The position numbers and the translations under genes were made by a program. 64,000 bases of DNA from JANXQE01 sp035651635 (GTDB lineage: Bacteria > Verrucomicrobiota > Verrucomicrobiia > Limisphaerales > UBA8199). Each line of letters opens with the position of its first letter. Position 1 is the stretch's first letter. The stretch is taken from positions 62,001 to 126,000 of the forward strand of contig DASRFK010000085.1 in NCBI GenBank assembly GCA_035651635.1, written 5' to 3'. The notes under the pieces are model-generated. The model was not told the origin of the DNA, searched no databases, and saw only the letters and a list, made by a program, of their open reading frames with translations. Below, one piece after another: positions 24,932 through 33,973 of this stretch.

Positions 24932-27067
24932 GTGAACCGTTTGCTCACGTTAATACTGCTGGCTGCAGCCGCTTTATCGACCGTTGGATTTTCCCAAAGC
25001 TACACCACCAGTTTTGAGGGGACCGAAAACCCGCTCTCCGAGGGTGGAAGCTGGACAAATCACGGTATCGACTGGACTCAAATCACGAAGAAAGGCCGCA
25101 TCGCATGCGGCACTCAGACCGGGACGAATACCGGGAAATACAAATTCGACGATTCTTTCGCTCATCTTTCCGGGTTCCTTGCGGACCAGGAAGCCTGGGG
25201 CGAAGTGTGTATCAAAAGGCCTGACTCGTCCTTTAATCAGGAACTTGAAATCCTTCTGCGCTGGAACAGCTCGTCCCATCGCACTACCGGATACGAGTGC
25301 TTTGCCAGATGTCTGAACAGCGATTCTTCCTATCTGCAGATTGTCAGGTGGGACGGCCCGCTCGGGAAATTTACCTACCTGGCTGACAAGCGCGGCACGA
25401 ATTATGGCCTGAAAAACGGTGATACGCTCAAGGCATCCGTCGTCGGAAACGTCATCACGGTGTACATCAACGGAATCGAGAAGGCGCGAGTGAAAGATGA
25501 CACCTTCAAAACTGGCAATCCCGGGATTGGGGAGTTCCTTGCCTGCAATAACGGCAAGGGCATCGGCTCCAACTCGGATTTCGGATTCTCCAGTTTTACA
25601 GCTAGAAGTTTCGGCGGGATCTCTGGGGCGCAAACCAACGACGCTGGGCAAACGCCCCTTACAGGGCCGCTCCGAGCCTCCAGGAATCCCAATTACTTCG
25701 AGGACGGGAGCGGCCGTCCGCTGATCCTGTGCGGGTCGCAAACGTGGAACACACTGCAGGATTGGGGCAGCGCTGGATCCGTCCAACCCTTGGACTTCGA
25801 CGCGTTCATCAGCTTCCTTAAGGCGCATGGACACAACTTCACTTTACTCTGGCGTACGGAGCTGCCGAAATTCGGCAACCTCCCCGTCACGCCCACTCAT
25901 CCCCCGGATTTCACGGTAAGTCCGCATCCTTGGATGAGAGTGGGCCCCGGCCTGGCAACCGATGGCGGATTGAGATTCGATCTGACGAAATTCGACCCCG
26001 CCTATTTCGAGCGGTTGCGCAGGCGGGCGGAGGCCCTCAACCGCGCGGGTATCTATGCTGGTGTCTACCTGTTTACGGGAGAATGGGTGTTGCGTTTCCG
26101 CTGCCCGACCGACGGTTACCCGTTCTCGGCCCCCAACAATGTCAACGGGGTGGATGACGGGTACCGTGGCGGACCGGCCGAGAGCGGGCTCGCCTCGGTC
26201 ACCATGACTGGAACCAACTTAATCACGGATTTGCAGGACGCCTACGTCAGGAAGACCATCGATACGCTGAACGACTTGCCGAACGTGCTTTGGATCGTTT
26301 CCGAGGAAGCTCCCACGAAATCAACGTGGTGGAATAACCATTGGATTTCGCTGGTCCGAGCGTATGAGCGCGGCAAGCCCAGCCAACACCCTGTCGGATA
26401 CGCGACGCTTGAAAGCCCCTCCGATTCCATCCTCTACGACTCGGATGCCGACTGGGTCGCCCCGGGTGCCTGGACTTCTCCCGCCAATTCGTGCGGGAGC
26501 GGCAATCCCCGCTGTAAAGTGAACATCAATGACAGTGACCACAGCTATTTCGGAATGTGGAATGATCCGCCGCAAAAAAATCGGAACTACGCCTGGGAGA
26601 ACTTCACGACGGGAAATCAAGTGCTGTTCATGGACCCGTACCTGGTCGATTACCCGCGGGAAAATAGGAACCTTTGCCCCTCGCCGGTCAACGGCATCGG
26701 CACTCAGCCGGACCCCCGTTGGGACAGTTTCCGAAACAATCTGGGTTATCTGCTGCAATACTCACGCAAGCTCAACCTGGCCAATGTCACCCCCAGGAGC
26801 TCTCTTTGTTCGACAAAATATTGTCTGGCACAGACCCCGCCCGTCGGCGCGGAGTACCTGGCTTATGCTCCTGACGGAGGCGCATTTACCATGGACCTTT
26901 CCGCTATGCCCAGCTCGCGACGGCTGGCAGTCGAATGGTTTAACCCTGCTGACGGAGCAACCATAACTGAAAACTCGATTGCTGCCGGGTCATCCTCCCA
27001 GTCGTTCAGCCCACCATTCAGCGGAGATGCCGTCTTATTCCTGGTTGACACCACGGGTCACAAGTAA
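24932..27067 (+). CDS. Exported apiosidase-like (DUF4038) glycoside hydrolase candidate
   Basis: This 711-residue protein starts at GTG and has a signal peptide (LLTLILLAAAALSTVGFS). Residues about 22-235 form a concanavalin/LamG-like or DUF1080-like beta-sandwich (GDTLKASVVGNVITVYINGI). Residues about 255-620 are a TIM barrel of the DUF4038/apiosidase group: GRPLILCGSQTWNTLQDWG, FDAFISFLKAHGHNFTLLW, NVLWIVSEEAP with the probable acid residue. Residues about 655-711 match the small beta domain that follows DUF4038 in such proteins (Collagen_bind_2 type; MDLSAMPSSRRLAVEWFNPAD). A role in plant polysaccharide side-chain removal is likely but unproven. Its GC and codon use look like those of its neighbours. 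Confidence 0.8.
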   Translation: MNRLLTLILLAAAALSTVGFSQSYTTSFEGTENPLSEGGSWTNHGIDWTQITKKGRIACGTQTGTNTGKYKFDDSFAHLSGFLADQEAWGEVCIKRPDSSFNQELEILLRWNSSSHRTTGYECFARCLNSDSSYLQIVRWDGPLGKFTYLADKRGTNYGLKNGDTLKASVVGNVITVYINGIEKARVKDDTFKTGNPGIGEFLACNNGKGIGSNSDFGFSSFTARSFGGISGAQTNDAGQTPLTGPLRASRNPNYFEDGSGRPLILCGSQTWNTLQDWGSAGSVQPLDFDAFISFLKAHGHNFTLLWRTELPKFGNLPVTPTHPPDFTVSPHPWMRVGPGLATDGGLRFDLTKFDPAYFERLRRRAEALNRAGIYAGVYLFTGEWVLRFRCPTDGYPFSAPNNVNGVDDGYRGGPAESGLASVTMTGTNLITDLQDAYVRKTIDTLNDLPNVLWIVSEEAPTKSTWWNNHWISLVRAYERGKPSQHPVGYATLESPSDSILYDSDADWVAPGAWTSPANSCGSGNPRCKVNINDSDHSYFGMWNDPPQKNRNYAWENFTTGNQVLFMDPYLVDYPRENRNLCPSPVNGIGTQPDPRWDSFRNNLGYLLQYSRKLNLANVTPRSSLCSTKYCLAQTPPVGAEYLAYAPDGGAFTMDLSAMPSSRRLAVEWFNPADGATITENSIAAGSSSQSFSPPFSGDAVLFLVDTTGHK

Positions 27068-27282
27068 ACGCCGATGCTCGGCTTCAGGAGAATCCGCAGG
27101 AACCACTTATGAGTTGTTCGCCTAACATGAAGGCTCAATGGAGCGAGTTCCAGCACGACTGAGCCCGGGCGTGCGTTATGATTGCAAAACAGACCAGGGG
27201 CAAGCAAGGCGCTACGGAAGGGCACTCGCGGGACAGTTTCGTTCTCAAACCGTTGTTTGGATGGTAGCCTGAACAACTCCGC

Positions 27283-27480
27283 TTGGCAGTCGCGCTGCAA
27301 CGGGCTATTCGAGCTGCCGCTCGTCGTGCGAGCAGCCATTCGCCACGTACAAGACCAACTCGAAGCGAAATCAACTTATTTACTGGGTTGGCTAAATGCG
27401 GTTGCTGCGATGTGCTGCTGGCCTGGATCAAAACCGAATATATTCTGGCAAGAATGCACGTTATTCTGATGGCCGCGTGA
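27283..27480 (+). pseudogene. Remnant of a serine recombinase (zinc-ribbon part)
   Basis: A 65-codon open frame contains SPRTRPTRSEINLFTGLAKC followed by GCCDV. This is the start of the recombinase zinc beta ribbon that follows the 'recombinase' domain in large serine recombinases (usual form: LTGLxKCGxCG). The N-terminal resolvase domain is absent. Shortly after the CxxC motif the frame appears shifted: SGKNARYSDGRVS is readable in another frame. It is a decayed fragment of a mobile-element integrase. The rest of the 27068-27799 gap holds no other supported gene. Confidence 0.55.
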
Positions 27481-27799
27481 GTATGCGAACGTCAAGGTGA
27501 ATCATAAGAACTTCGTGAAGACGCAGCAATCCAACTGGCAATAAACTAAAAATGACTCATCAATCTGTGCGTCAAATCCTTCGCTTGCGGGAGAACTGGA
27601 AGCATGTAGATCCTGAAAACTTTTCAGCAGGATGTTGAGTTATTGGATCCTCACGGTTAGCACCGGGGTTTTCGATCTTCAAACGCGCATTCGGTTGGGG
27701 CGCATCCTGGCTTTGACGAGTTCCCAGGTTTTGTTGGCTTTGGCCCATTTGACACAGGTGTGGCAAAGGAGGATTATCGAACCAAATCAGCACCGTGAC

Positions 27800-28588
27800 A
27801 TGAACAACAACAGTCCACTCTTGATGCTCGCCGTAGCGGGCATCCTTTTGATCCAACCCGCCCTGCTGGCCGACGACTTGGAAACGCTCGCCGGCAAATG
27901 GTCTGTCAAAAAGACCAGCCAGCAGGGCCAGGATTACACTCAAACCATCACCATCAAAAAGGACAAATTCCTCTTCCAGATTCTGGGAGCGGAAGATCGA
28001 ATGGTCTTGTATGCCGAAGGCGATGTAAAACTGGACAAACTGGGTCCATTCAACGTTGCCCACTTCGTAAATATCCGCGCTGGAAGGTCCGCCTCCGACC
28101 TTCAAGACGTGAATGATGATCACGTCTCCATCTATCGCCTTGAGGACGATACCTGGACGGTCGCAGCCAATTTTGACAAAGAGCGCCAACGGCAAAAGCC
28201 AAGCTTAGACGCCTATCGGCGCGTCCCGATGGTTGAGGAACCGGAAACCCTGGTCATTGATGAGATCGCCATGGCGGATACGCCGCAAAGTGCAACCTGG
28301 TTCCTGTGTTTCGAGGCTACCGTCGGTGGTGCCACGCAGAAATACCACGTCGAGGGCAAGGGTTACGACAAGAACCAGGTCACGGTCCCCGTGGCACTGG
28401 AACTGCCAAAGATCCGGGCTGGTCAGAAATGCAGTTTCAAACTCCAACTCGATGACGTGGACGACGACGTTTGCACGGAGGATGTGGATAACCGTAGCAC
28501 GGGCGAATTTACAGTCAGCGAGAAGGGCGAGCAGAAGTTTAAGCCGGAGGACAATTGGCGCTACACCATCCGCTGGCATTTGAAATAG
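27800..28588 (+). CDS. Exported hypothetical protein
   Basis: The 262-residue reading from ATG 27800 begins with a signal peptide (LLMLAVAGILLIQPALLA). The first mature part, DDLETLAGKWSVKKTSQQGQ with TQTITIKKDKFLFQI, resembles lipocalin-like or TIGR03067-type planctomycete domains that start 'LxGxWxV'. The C-terminal half has KYHVEGKGYDKNQVTVPVAL and an acidic stretch (LDDVDDDVCTEDVDN), possibly cation binding. No catalytic motif is recognisable and the family is not identified. The frame stays open 56 codons farther upstream, but that part lacks coding character. It stands alone, convergent with the 28654-30552 gene. Confidence 0.65.
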   Translation: MNNNSPLLMLAVAGILLIQPALLADDLETLAGKWSVKKTSQQGQDYTQTITIKKDKFLFQILGAEDRMVLYAEGDVKLDKLGPFNVAHFVNIRAGRSASDLQDVNDDHVSIYRLEDDTWTVAANFDKERQRQKPSLDAYRRVPMVEEPETLVIDEIAMADTPQSATWFLCFEATVGGATQKYHVEGKGYDKNQVTVPVALELPKIRAGQKCSFKLQLDDVDDDVCTEDVDNRSTGEFTVSEKGEQKFKPEDNWRYTIRWHLK

Positions 28589-28653
28589 GCAGCTTCAATT
28601 TTGGCTCTCGTTGGACTGCTGGGTTTCGAACTGGCTTCTTTTAGCGATACCGG

Positions 28654-30552
28654 TCAACGCTCAATAAATTCCACGAACTCGCTGGCGCCCGGTTCCAAGG
28701 TTAATTCAATTTGCCTCGGTCGTTCATGCGTTCGGCGCGATCGCCACTCTATCGCAGAGGCACACCTGGTTGCAGGCTTTAGGCTGACGAGTGCCACGGC
28801 CTGCGGGTCGATGACGGCCGGCTCAGCCGGCTTTTTGACCACGCCCTTGTTATTGACCAACTCGACCACCCAGCCACTTTCAGTCCGATTGATCTGATAT
28901 TGAATCGGGTCTCCTGAAACCTCGATGGGCAGGAACTGCTTCGTGATCCGTCGCAATGTTTGATCCGATATCGTGGTGCCGCGGCCTGTCTCAGGGTTAC
29001 CCCAGGGCTCAAGCACTTCGATTTTACCCTGCCGGCTTAGGGCTTCGAACTTGGCTCCGAGCGTTTTCTGCTGGCCAACGGTCATCAATACCCGGGATCC
29101 GTGCCGAAGCGCCTGACTCAGGGCATCGAGGAAAGCGCGGTCAAATTCGATGTCGCCGGCCAGTATTATGACCGGGTAAGCGGAGAGCACTTCCGGTGAG
29201 GCCGAGGTCAGAAGCACGTCGAAGCTCTCGCCATACGGCGTTGGTCGCAGGTAGCTAGCCTCGGGATTGGTCTTGTCCGGTGGCGCGTGAATGTGGTCGC
29301 TGCCGGGAAAAAGCTGGTGATCGAACAAGTCACGGACTTCCCGGTCGCCGGATGTTGGTTCAAGAATGCCCCACGGTTTGTCCATGTAAGCGTTATACCC
29401 GGCTAAATGGTCCAGCACGATGGCCACAGGCGTCCAAGGGATGCCGCGGTCGTGCTCGCACATGAAGCGAAAGACCTCGCCGGCTTTGCGGCCATGAGCG
29501 GTTAGCAAATCTGGCTGAGCGGCTGACTCAAAGAAAATCGCCATGCTGTTCTCCGGCGTCACCATCGCCGCGCCGGCAAACCAAGCATGCAACCACATGC
29601 GCTCATAAAAGCTCAATGAGTGGCCGGCATCCAAGCCACGAGCACCACCGCCTTCCTGTCGGAGCGAGCCGCTCGTGGTGCAGGCTCCAGAGAACCAGGG
29701 GCTCACCTGCACGGACCAGGGGCGCTGCCACTGCCGGGATGCACCTCGGGCAAAGGCGAGTTTGGACTGTGTGAAGGCGATATTCTCACCGACCTCCAAT
29801 CCGATGCACCGGGCGCCCCACTCGGCCGCATAAGCCTCGTAATGCGAATGCCCGGTGACGCTGATGACCCTGTTCAACAAATCCTTGCTTCGGCTAGTGA
29901 AATAATCCTTGAGGATCTCATAGCATTCACGGCGGCTGGTCAGCCGATGATCGTAGCCTGCCAGACCAGGCGGTTTCATTAGGTGCTTGTGCGCTTCGAA
30001 CTCCTTGCCATAAACGTCTCTCCACCACGGCTCATTCCACGAGAGATTATGGAAATAATACCCCCATTCACCCAGCTGAACTGCATTGAATATTCCGCCT
30101 TGGTCGAGGGCGACTAAAGCCCCTTCATCCTCGGCTCGCAAGGCGCACCCTCCTTTCACCTGCATGTCCGCGCATCCCGAGTAGGCGATGACGGGCCAGC
30201 CGACGCTGGCCAGGTAGTCGAAAACCGGTTTATTGACTGCCCTGGCAGCAGGACCAGGATCAAAGCCATTCCCCAGGTCCTTTTCCTGCATGATCGTTAC
30301 TACGCGCCGCAGAGAGTTGAGGTCGCTGGGCGCTCCATACATGGTAAAAACAGAATCTCGTTGCCCCGGCAACAGGACAGGCCGCCATGGCCCATTTGCG
30401 AGCACCCCATAGTCAGGGAACCGATTGGCCGCGGCCCGGACAATTGAACCGCTCACCAGGATCGCTACCATTGAGACCACAACCGTCAATTCTTGGAGCC
30501 TGGGCACCGCACGGCGCACCAAGTAATGGCAAACGCGGCCTAAACACTTCAT
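28654..30552 (-). CDS. Exported hypothetical protein, beta-galactosidase-like architecture
   Basis: The 632-residue reading from ATG 30552 has a GGAGGGA-containing leader upstream. The N-terminus carries one hydrophobic segment (LTVVVSMVAILVSGSIVRA), a signal or anchor. The body begins FPDYGVLANGPWRPVL and contains barrel-like blocks (WGYYFHNLSWNEPWWRDVYG, ISVTGHSHYEAYAAEWGARC, GRKAGEVFRFMCEHDRGIPW). Then comes a Rossmann-like segment (VLSAYPVIILAGDIEFD, HGSRVLMTVGQQ) similar to the beta-galactosidase trimerisation domain. The last about 60 residues are beta-rich (IELTLEPGASEFVEFIE). I infer a glycoside-hydrolase-like fold, but no catalytic pair can be assigned safely. It is convergent with the preceding gene. 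Confidence 0.65.
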   Translation of the reverse strand: MKCLGRVCHYLVRRAVPRLQELTVVVSMVAILVSGSIVRAAANRFPDYGVLANGPWRPVLLPGQRDSVFTMYGAPSDLNSLRRVVTIMQEKDLGNGFDPGPAARAVNKPVFDYLASVGWPVIAYSGCADMQVKGGCALRAEDEGALVALDQGGIFNAVQLGEWGYYFHNLSWNEPWWRDVYGKEFEAHKHLMKPPGLAGYDHRLTSRRECYEILKDYFTSRSKDLLNRVISVTGHSHYEAYAAEWGARCIGLEVGENIAFTQSKLAFARGASRQWQRPWSVQVSPWFSGACTTSGSLRQEGGGARGLDAGHSLSFYERMWLHAWFAGAAMVTPENSMAIFFESAAQPDLLTAHGRKAGEVFRFMCEHDRGIPWTPVAIVLDHLAGYNAYMDKPWGILEPTSGDREVRDLFDHQLFPGSDHIHAPPDKTNPEASYLRPTPYGESFDVLLTSASPEVLSAYPVIILAGDIEFDRAFLDALSQALRHGSRVLMTVGQQKTLGAKFEALSRQGKIEVLEPWGNPETGRGTTISDQTLRRITKQFLPIEVSGDPIQYQINRTESGWVVELVNNKGVVKKPAEPAVIDPQAVALVSLKPATRCASAIEWRSRRTHERPRQIELTLEPGASEFVEFIER

Positions 30553-30931
30553 ATCGTTCCGATTTCCCTCCACAATGGCACTAGGTCGGGGTCGTCCAGC
30601 GCTGCCAATTTCATCTTCTTTGCATCGCCCGGCTTAAACGCCTTTTTGGATCGGCGCCGAGCCATCGCACTCGTTTGTCGGGACCGCGGGACTTTTCCCG
30701 CCGTTGGAGCTCTTTCCGCGACCTCAGGTCCAATCTGTAGTAGTGTCCGACCCGACGCTCGCCGGGTCCGAGGACCGCGGTGGTCAGGGCGGACGCGGCG
30801 GATTTGGTGGCGCCGACGGGGGCACCTCATTCCAGGTGCCAGTTCCAGGCCACTCATTGCGGGTGTTTGCTGCTGAATATTTGACGCAAAGGTGGCACGA
30901 TGTGAATCCACTTATGAATAATTTGCGCCTC

Positions 30932-31060
30932 CTGGAACGACAGCTAATTGCCGATGCTGAACGCGTTTCCATCCACGAAGAAAGCATCTTCTCCGGCCTC
31001 GTTCTTGATGGTGAAATCATCTCCCCAGCAAAACAGCTTCTGCTTCATCAGGTAGCGCAT
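30932..31060 (-). pseudogene. LOR/YxjI-family (DUF567) N-terminal remnant
   Basis: From ATG 31060 the frame encodes MRYLMKQKLFCWGDDFTIKN, then DAFFVDGNAFSIGN, closely resembling the start of LURP-one-related/YxjI tubby-like proteins. A TAG stop (30946-30944) is followed in frame by LSFQ, which is exactly what the family has next, so the stop is a nonsense change. After LSFQ similarity ends, and about 80% of the protein is missing. The gene is therefore both broken and truncated. The adjacent stretch 30700-30850 is G-rich and low in complexity. Confidence 0.7.
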
Positions 31061-31423
31061 ATTGATTTATGGCATGCATGGTGACGGGCGCGCAACACTT
31101 ACACTTCTATTTGCTGATTTTCGTAGCTGTGGGTGGCCCTGCAGGTTCGGTCAGGGGTCCCCAGATATGGACCATGTACGTTGAGGCCAAGCGCAAGCGT
31201 TCATAAACTTGGGAGAGGTCTGGCCATAATCTCGAAAGTCTGCGACCAGAAGGAATGAAGGTCATGGAGGCGGAGATAGGCCACTAGCCCGGCATCGCCG
31301 CCAACGTTCACCAATTTCCCGTTTAGCGTACGTCAAGCGCCAAGTATTAGCTCATAATGAAGTGATCTGCGCCTCGGTGGCGGTCAGTCCCTGGAGTGAA
31401 AACGAAACAGGATCAAGCTGCCT
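31061..31423. other. Intergenic gap, no supported gene
   Basis: The 363 bp lie between the LOR remnant and the 3' end of the HEAT/DUF1080 gene. I see no gene, terminator or repeat that I can support here. Confidence 0.6.
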
Positions 31424-33967
31424 CTACGGCCGTTCCTCGATTATGAGGTTGCGGAACGAGACCTCCGCCTTCGATCCGCCGTGAATCTGAAGTCCGATCA
31501 AACCGTTATGCCCGATCCTGCCGTCGCTCTCGCTGTAATCCACGGTCCGTTCCCCGTTGAGCACGATCTGAATGTGCGAGCCATCGCACCGCACCTCGTA
31601 ACGGTTCCAATCGCCCGGCCGTTCTAAACGTTTGATTTGCTCCTCAGGTGGCCGGGCCAAAAATGTATTCCGCCGCGATTCATCGTAGAGACACCCGGAA
31701 TAGCCGGCGCCAATATCCGCCTGGTAGCCGCTCATCTCATTGGGCGGCTGAACCACCCGCACGCTATGAAACTGCACGCCGCTGTTAATGAAGCCCTCCG
31801 TGCCCACCAGCTTGTATTCCAAGCGCAGAATAAAATTGGTATAGCTGCGGGTGGTGGCGAGGAATTCATTACGCGGATTCCCCGTCATCGATCCACCCAG
31901 GATCACGCCGTCGCGCACACGCCAGACATTCGTGTCGCCCTCCCAGCCGGCCAGTGAGCGGCCATCAAACAGGGGCACTCCTTTTCGATTCGAGATGCTT
32001 TGGGCGATTTTTCTGGCCTGCTCCCGAGTGTCAGGATTAGGCGAGTTGGCAGAGATTTTATCAATCGCTTGATCGAGCGGAGTGGTGCTGCCCAATTTGA
32101 CCAGTGCCGGAGCGATTTGCAGGACCGCCACGCCGGCCTCAGTCTGCAAAGCCGGGTCGTCCAGGTACGGCAATAGCAGCCGCAAACTGTCCGGATGGTT
32201 AACATGTCCCAGACCAGAGATAATTAAGCGACGGTCGGCGATCGAACCGGAGTCTCTGGCGGCACGTTCCAACCAACTCACAACGACCGCATCCGAGCGT
32301 TGCTGTTCCTCCGCAGCCGCCCGGCACAATTGGATCGCAGCCGCCAATCCCCTTTGGCGGAATTGTGGGTTGGCGCTGGTTTCGGCGACTTTAAATAGCG
32401 CCTCAACCGGTGTCGGGTCGGGCCATTGGCCCAACTCGTCCAACGCGTTGTTGACTACGTTAGGATCGGCATCATCCAACATCGCTTCTATGGTGGGCAA
32501 GGCCGGGGCGTAGCCCAATAACGTTAACACCTTTACCCAGGAGTTTTTCTCCGCCGATTTGGCGCTCTGTTTGAGTTCGGTCAGAACCGCAGCCGCACCT
32601 GGATCCCCCATGGTCACGCATGCGCCGTAAACCGCGATCTCCGCGGCGTGCCGGACCGAATCGTTCTGACAGGCTTTGGTCAGGACCATTAGCGCCGGAA
32701 GCTCATTAGCTCCGGCGCGCGATTTCAGTGCCTCGAATGCTGCAACGCGAGCCTGCGCGTCGGCATCGCGGGCCTGCCTTAACAATTCAGGATTGGCGTT
32801 GGTCATGCCACGAGCATCGACAAGTCGGATGAACCGGATCCGTGCCTCGGGATCCTTGGACTCGGCCAGCGCCTTGAGAACCAGGGCGTCAATTTTGGGA
32901 TCCTCGAACCGTTCGATCGCTTGCATTGCAATCGATATTTCCTCTGAGCTGCGGTTCGTCGCCACTGTTTGAAGGAGGAACCCCGCTTCGCCCGGGTCGC
33001 CGATTTTGGCCAGGACTCTCAGCGCAGTTTTTCGAACCTCCGGCTCATCGCTCGCCATCTTCCGCTCGAGGAGATGGAGAGAATCCCCGTTGTGGCAATC
33101 CGCCAAGGCGGCCAGCACCTGGAGCTGAATTTCAGGTTTCGGTTGACGCAATATTCCATTCAGGGCCCGCGCCAACTCGTCACTGGGGACCTCGCGAATG
33201 GTGATGAGCGCCCCGTTGCGAATGGCCAGGTCAGAGGATCGGAGTTGCCGGATAAGGAACGCCACTCGATCGGATTTGCGCGCCAGAATCGCTCCTCGTA
33301 CTGCGCCCATTCGATAAGCCGCCGGCAGTTTCCACTTGAGAACCCCCTCATACAATGCGCGCGCCCGGGCTGTGTTTCCCTCGCGCAATTGTTGTTCCGC
33401 CGCCAGCAGACACCCGGCGGCTGCTCCTGGTCTTGATCCGTCCGGTCCGGCGGATAGGGATTTCTCAAGGATCGCAATACTGGCTTGGTTCGAGATCTTG
33501 CCCAGCGCCGAAAAGGCCTCAGCGGCAACTCCGGATCGAGGGTCATGTGCCAGGCGATTGAGGATTTCGACCGATTGTTCATCGCGTAGAACGCCAATCG
33601 AATTGACCACGCCGGCCAGCAGATTGCCGGTGAGACGGCTGGTTGACGCTCGCAGAGCCGCGGCTGCTTGCGCACCACCGATCCCTTCCAATCCGCTTCG
33701 TGCATAGGCGCTCAGATGCGCGTCGCTCAACAGCGCCGCCAGGCCAGGAACGGCTGCGTCAGTGCCAAACTCCCCTAATTGCTGGCAGGCGCGAGCTTTT
33801 TCGAACAGACCCGCGTTCGACTGAAGGACGGCGATAAGCGGCTGCGTCCGTTGGGAATCGCCGGCGATGGCAACTCCAGAGAAGCTTAATAAGCACGCCG
33901 CGGTTAGCGCCGCCAGGCCAAATCGTGTTCCGGGTTTTCCGCTCATCTTGTGAAAAATGCGCCTCAT
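31424..33967 (-). CDS. Exported HEAT-repeat protein with DUF1080 (3-keto-disaccharide hydrolase) domain
   Basis: This 847-residue protein has a signal peptide (FGLAALTAACLLSFSGVAIA). Residues about 40-620 are helical HEAT/armadillo repeats (for example EVRKTALRVLAKIGDPGEAG, RDSGSIADRRLIISGLGHVN). The C-terminal about 190 residues form a DUF1080 concanavalin-like domain: GVPLFDGRSLAGWEGDTNVW, RDGVILGGSMTG, YTNFILRLEYKL, INSGVQFHSVR, GDWNRYEVRCDGSHIQIVLN. DUF1080 proteins include 3-keto-glycoside lyases/hydrolases. The start at 33967 lies 6 bp after the stop of the Gfo/Idh gene, so the two form an operon. Gfo/Idh dehydrogenases can make 3-keto sugars that DUF1080 enzymes cleave, which fits the pair. 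Confidence 0.88.
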   Translation of the reverse strand: MRRIFHKMSGKPGTRFGLAALTAACLLSFSGVAIAGDSQRTQPLIAVLQSNAGLFEKARACQQLGEFGTDAAVPGLAALLSDAHLSAYARSGLEGIGGAQAAAALRASTSRLTGNLLAGVVNSIGVLRDEQSVEILNRLAHDPRSGVAAEAFSALGKISNQASIAILEKSLSAGPDGSRPGAAAGCLLAAEQQLREGNTARARALYEGVLKWKLPAAYRMGAVRGAILARKSDRVAFLIRQLRSSDLAIRNGALITIREVPSDELARALNGILRQPKPEIQLQVLAALADCHNGDSLHLLERKMASDEPEVRKTALRVLAKIGDPGEAGFLLQTVATNRSSEEISIAMQAIERFEDPKIDALVLKALAESKDPEARIRFIRLVDARGMTNANPELLRQARDADAQARVAAFEALKSRAGANELPALMVLTKACQNDSVRHAAEIAVYGACVTMGDPGAAAVLTELKQSAKSAEKNSWVKVLTLLGYAPALPTIEAMLDDADPNVVNNALDELGQWPDPTPVEALFKVAETSANPQFRQRGLAAAIQLCRAAAEEQQRSDAVVVSWLERAARDSGSIADRRLIISGLGHVNHPDSLRLLLPYLDDPALQTEAGVAVLQIAPALVKLGSTTPLDQAIDKISANSPNPDTREQARKIAQSISNRKGVPLFDGRSLAGWEGDTNVWRVRDGVILGGSMTGNPRNEFLATTRSYTNFILRLEYKLVGTEGFINSGVQFHSVRVVQPPNEMSGYQADIGAGYSGCLYDESRRNTFLARPPEEQIKRLERPGDWNRYEVRCDGSHIQIVLNGERTVDYSESDGRIGHNGLIGLQIHGGSKAEVSFRNLIIEERP

Positions 33968-33973
33968 CGCCGC

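Noticed and set aside
30549..30665. Short minus-strand frame (about 38 codons) overlapping the start at 30552 by ATGA
   Set aside because: The overlap is suggestive, but the peptide is low in complexity, the upstream frame is Arg-rich noise, and no ribosome site or family supports it.
30704..31084. Plus-strand frame with a Gly-rich stretch (SEDRGGQGGRGGFGGADGG)
   Set aside because: It runs antisense to the LOR remnant, whose family match is far better. The Gly-rich part comes from G-rich low-complexity DNA.
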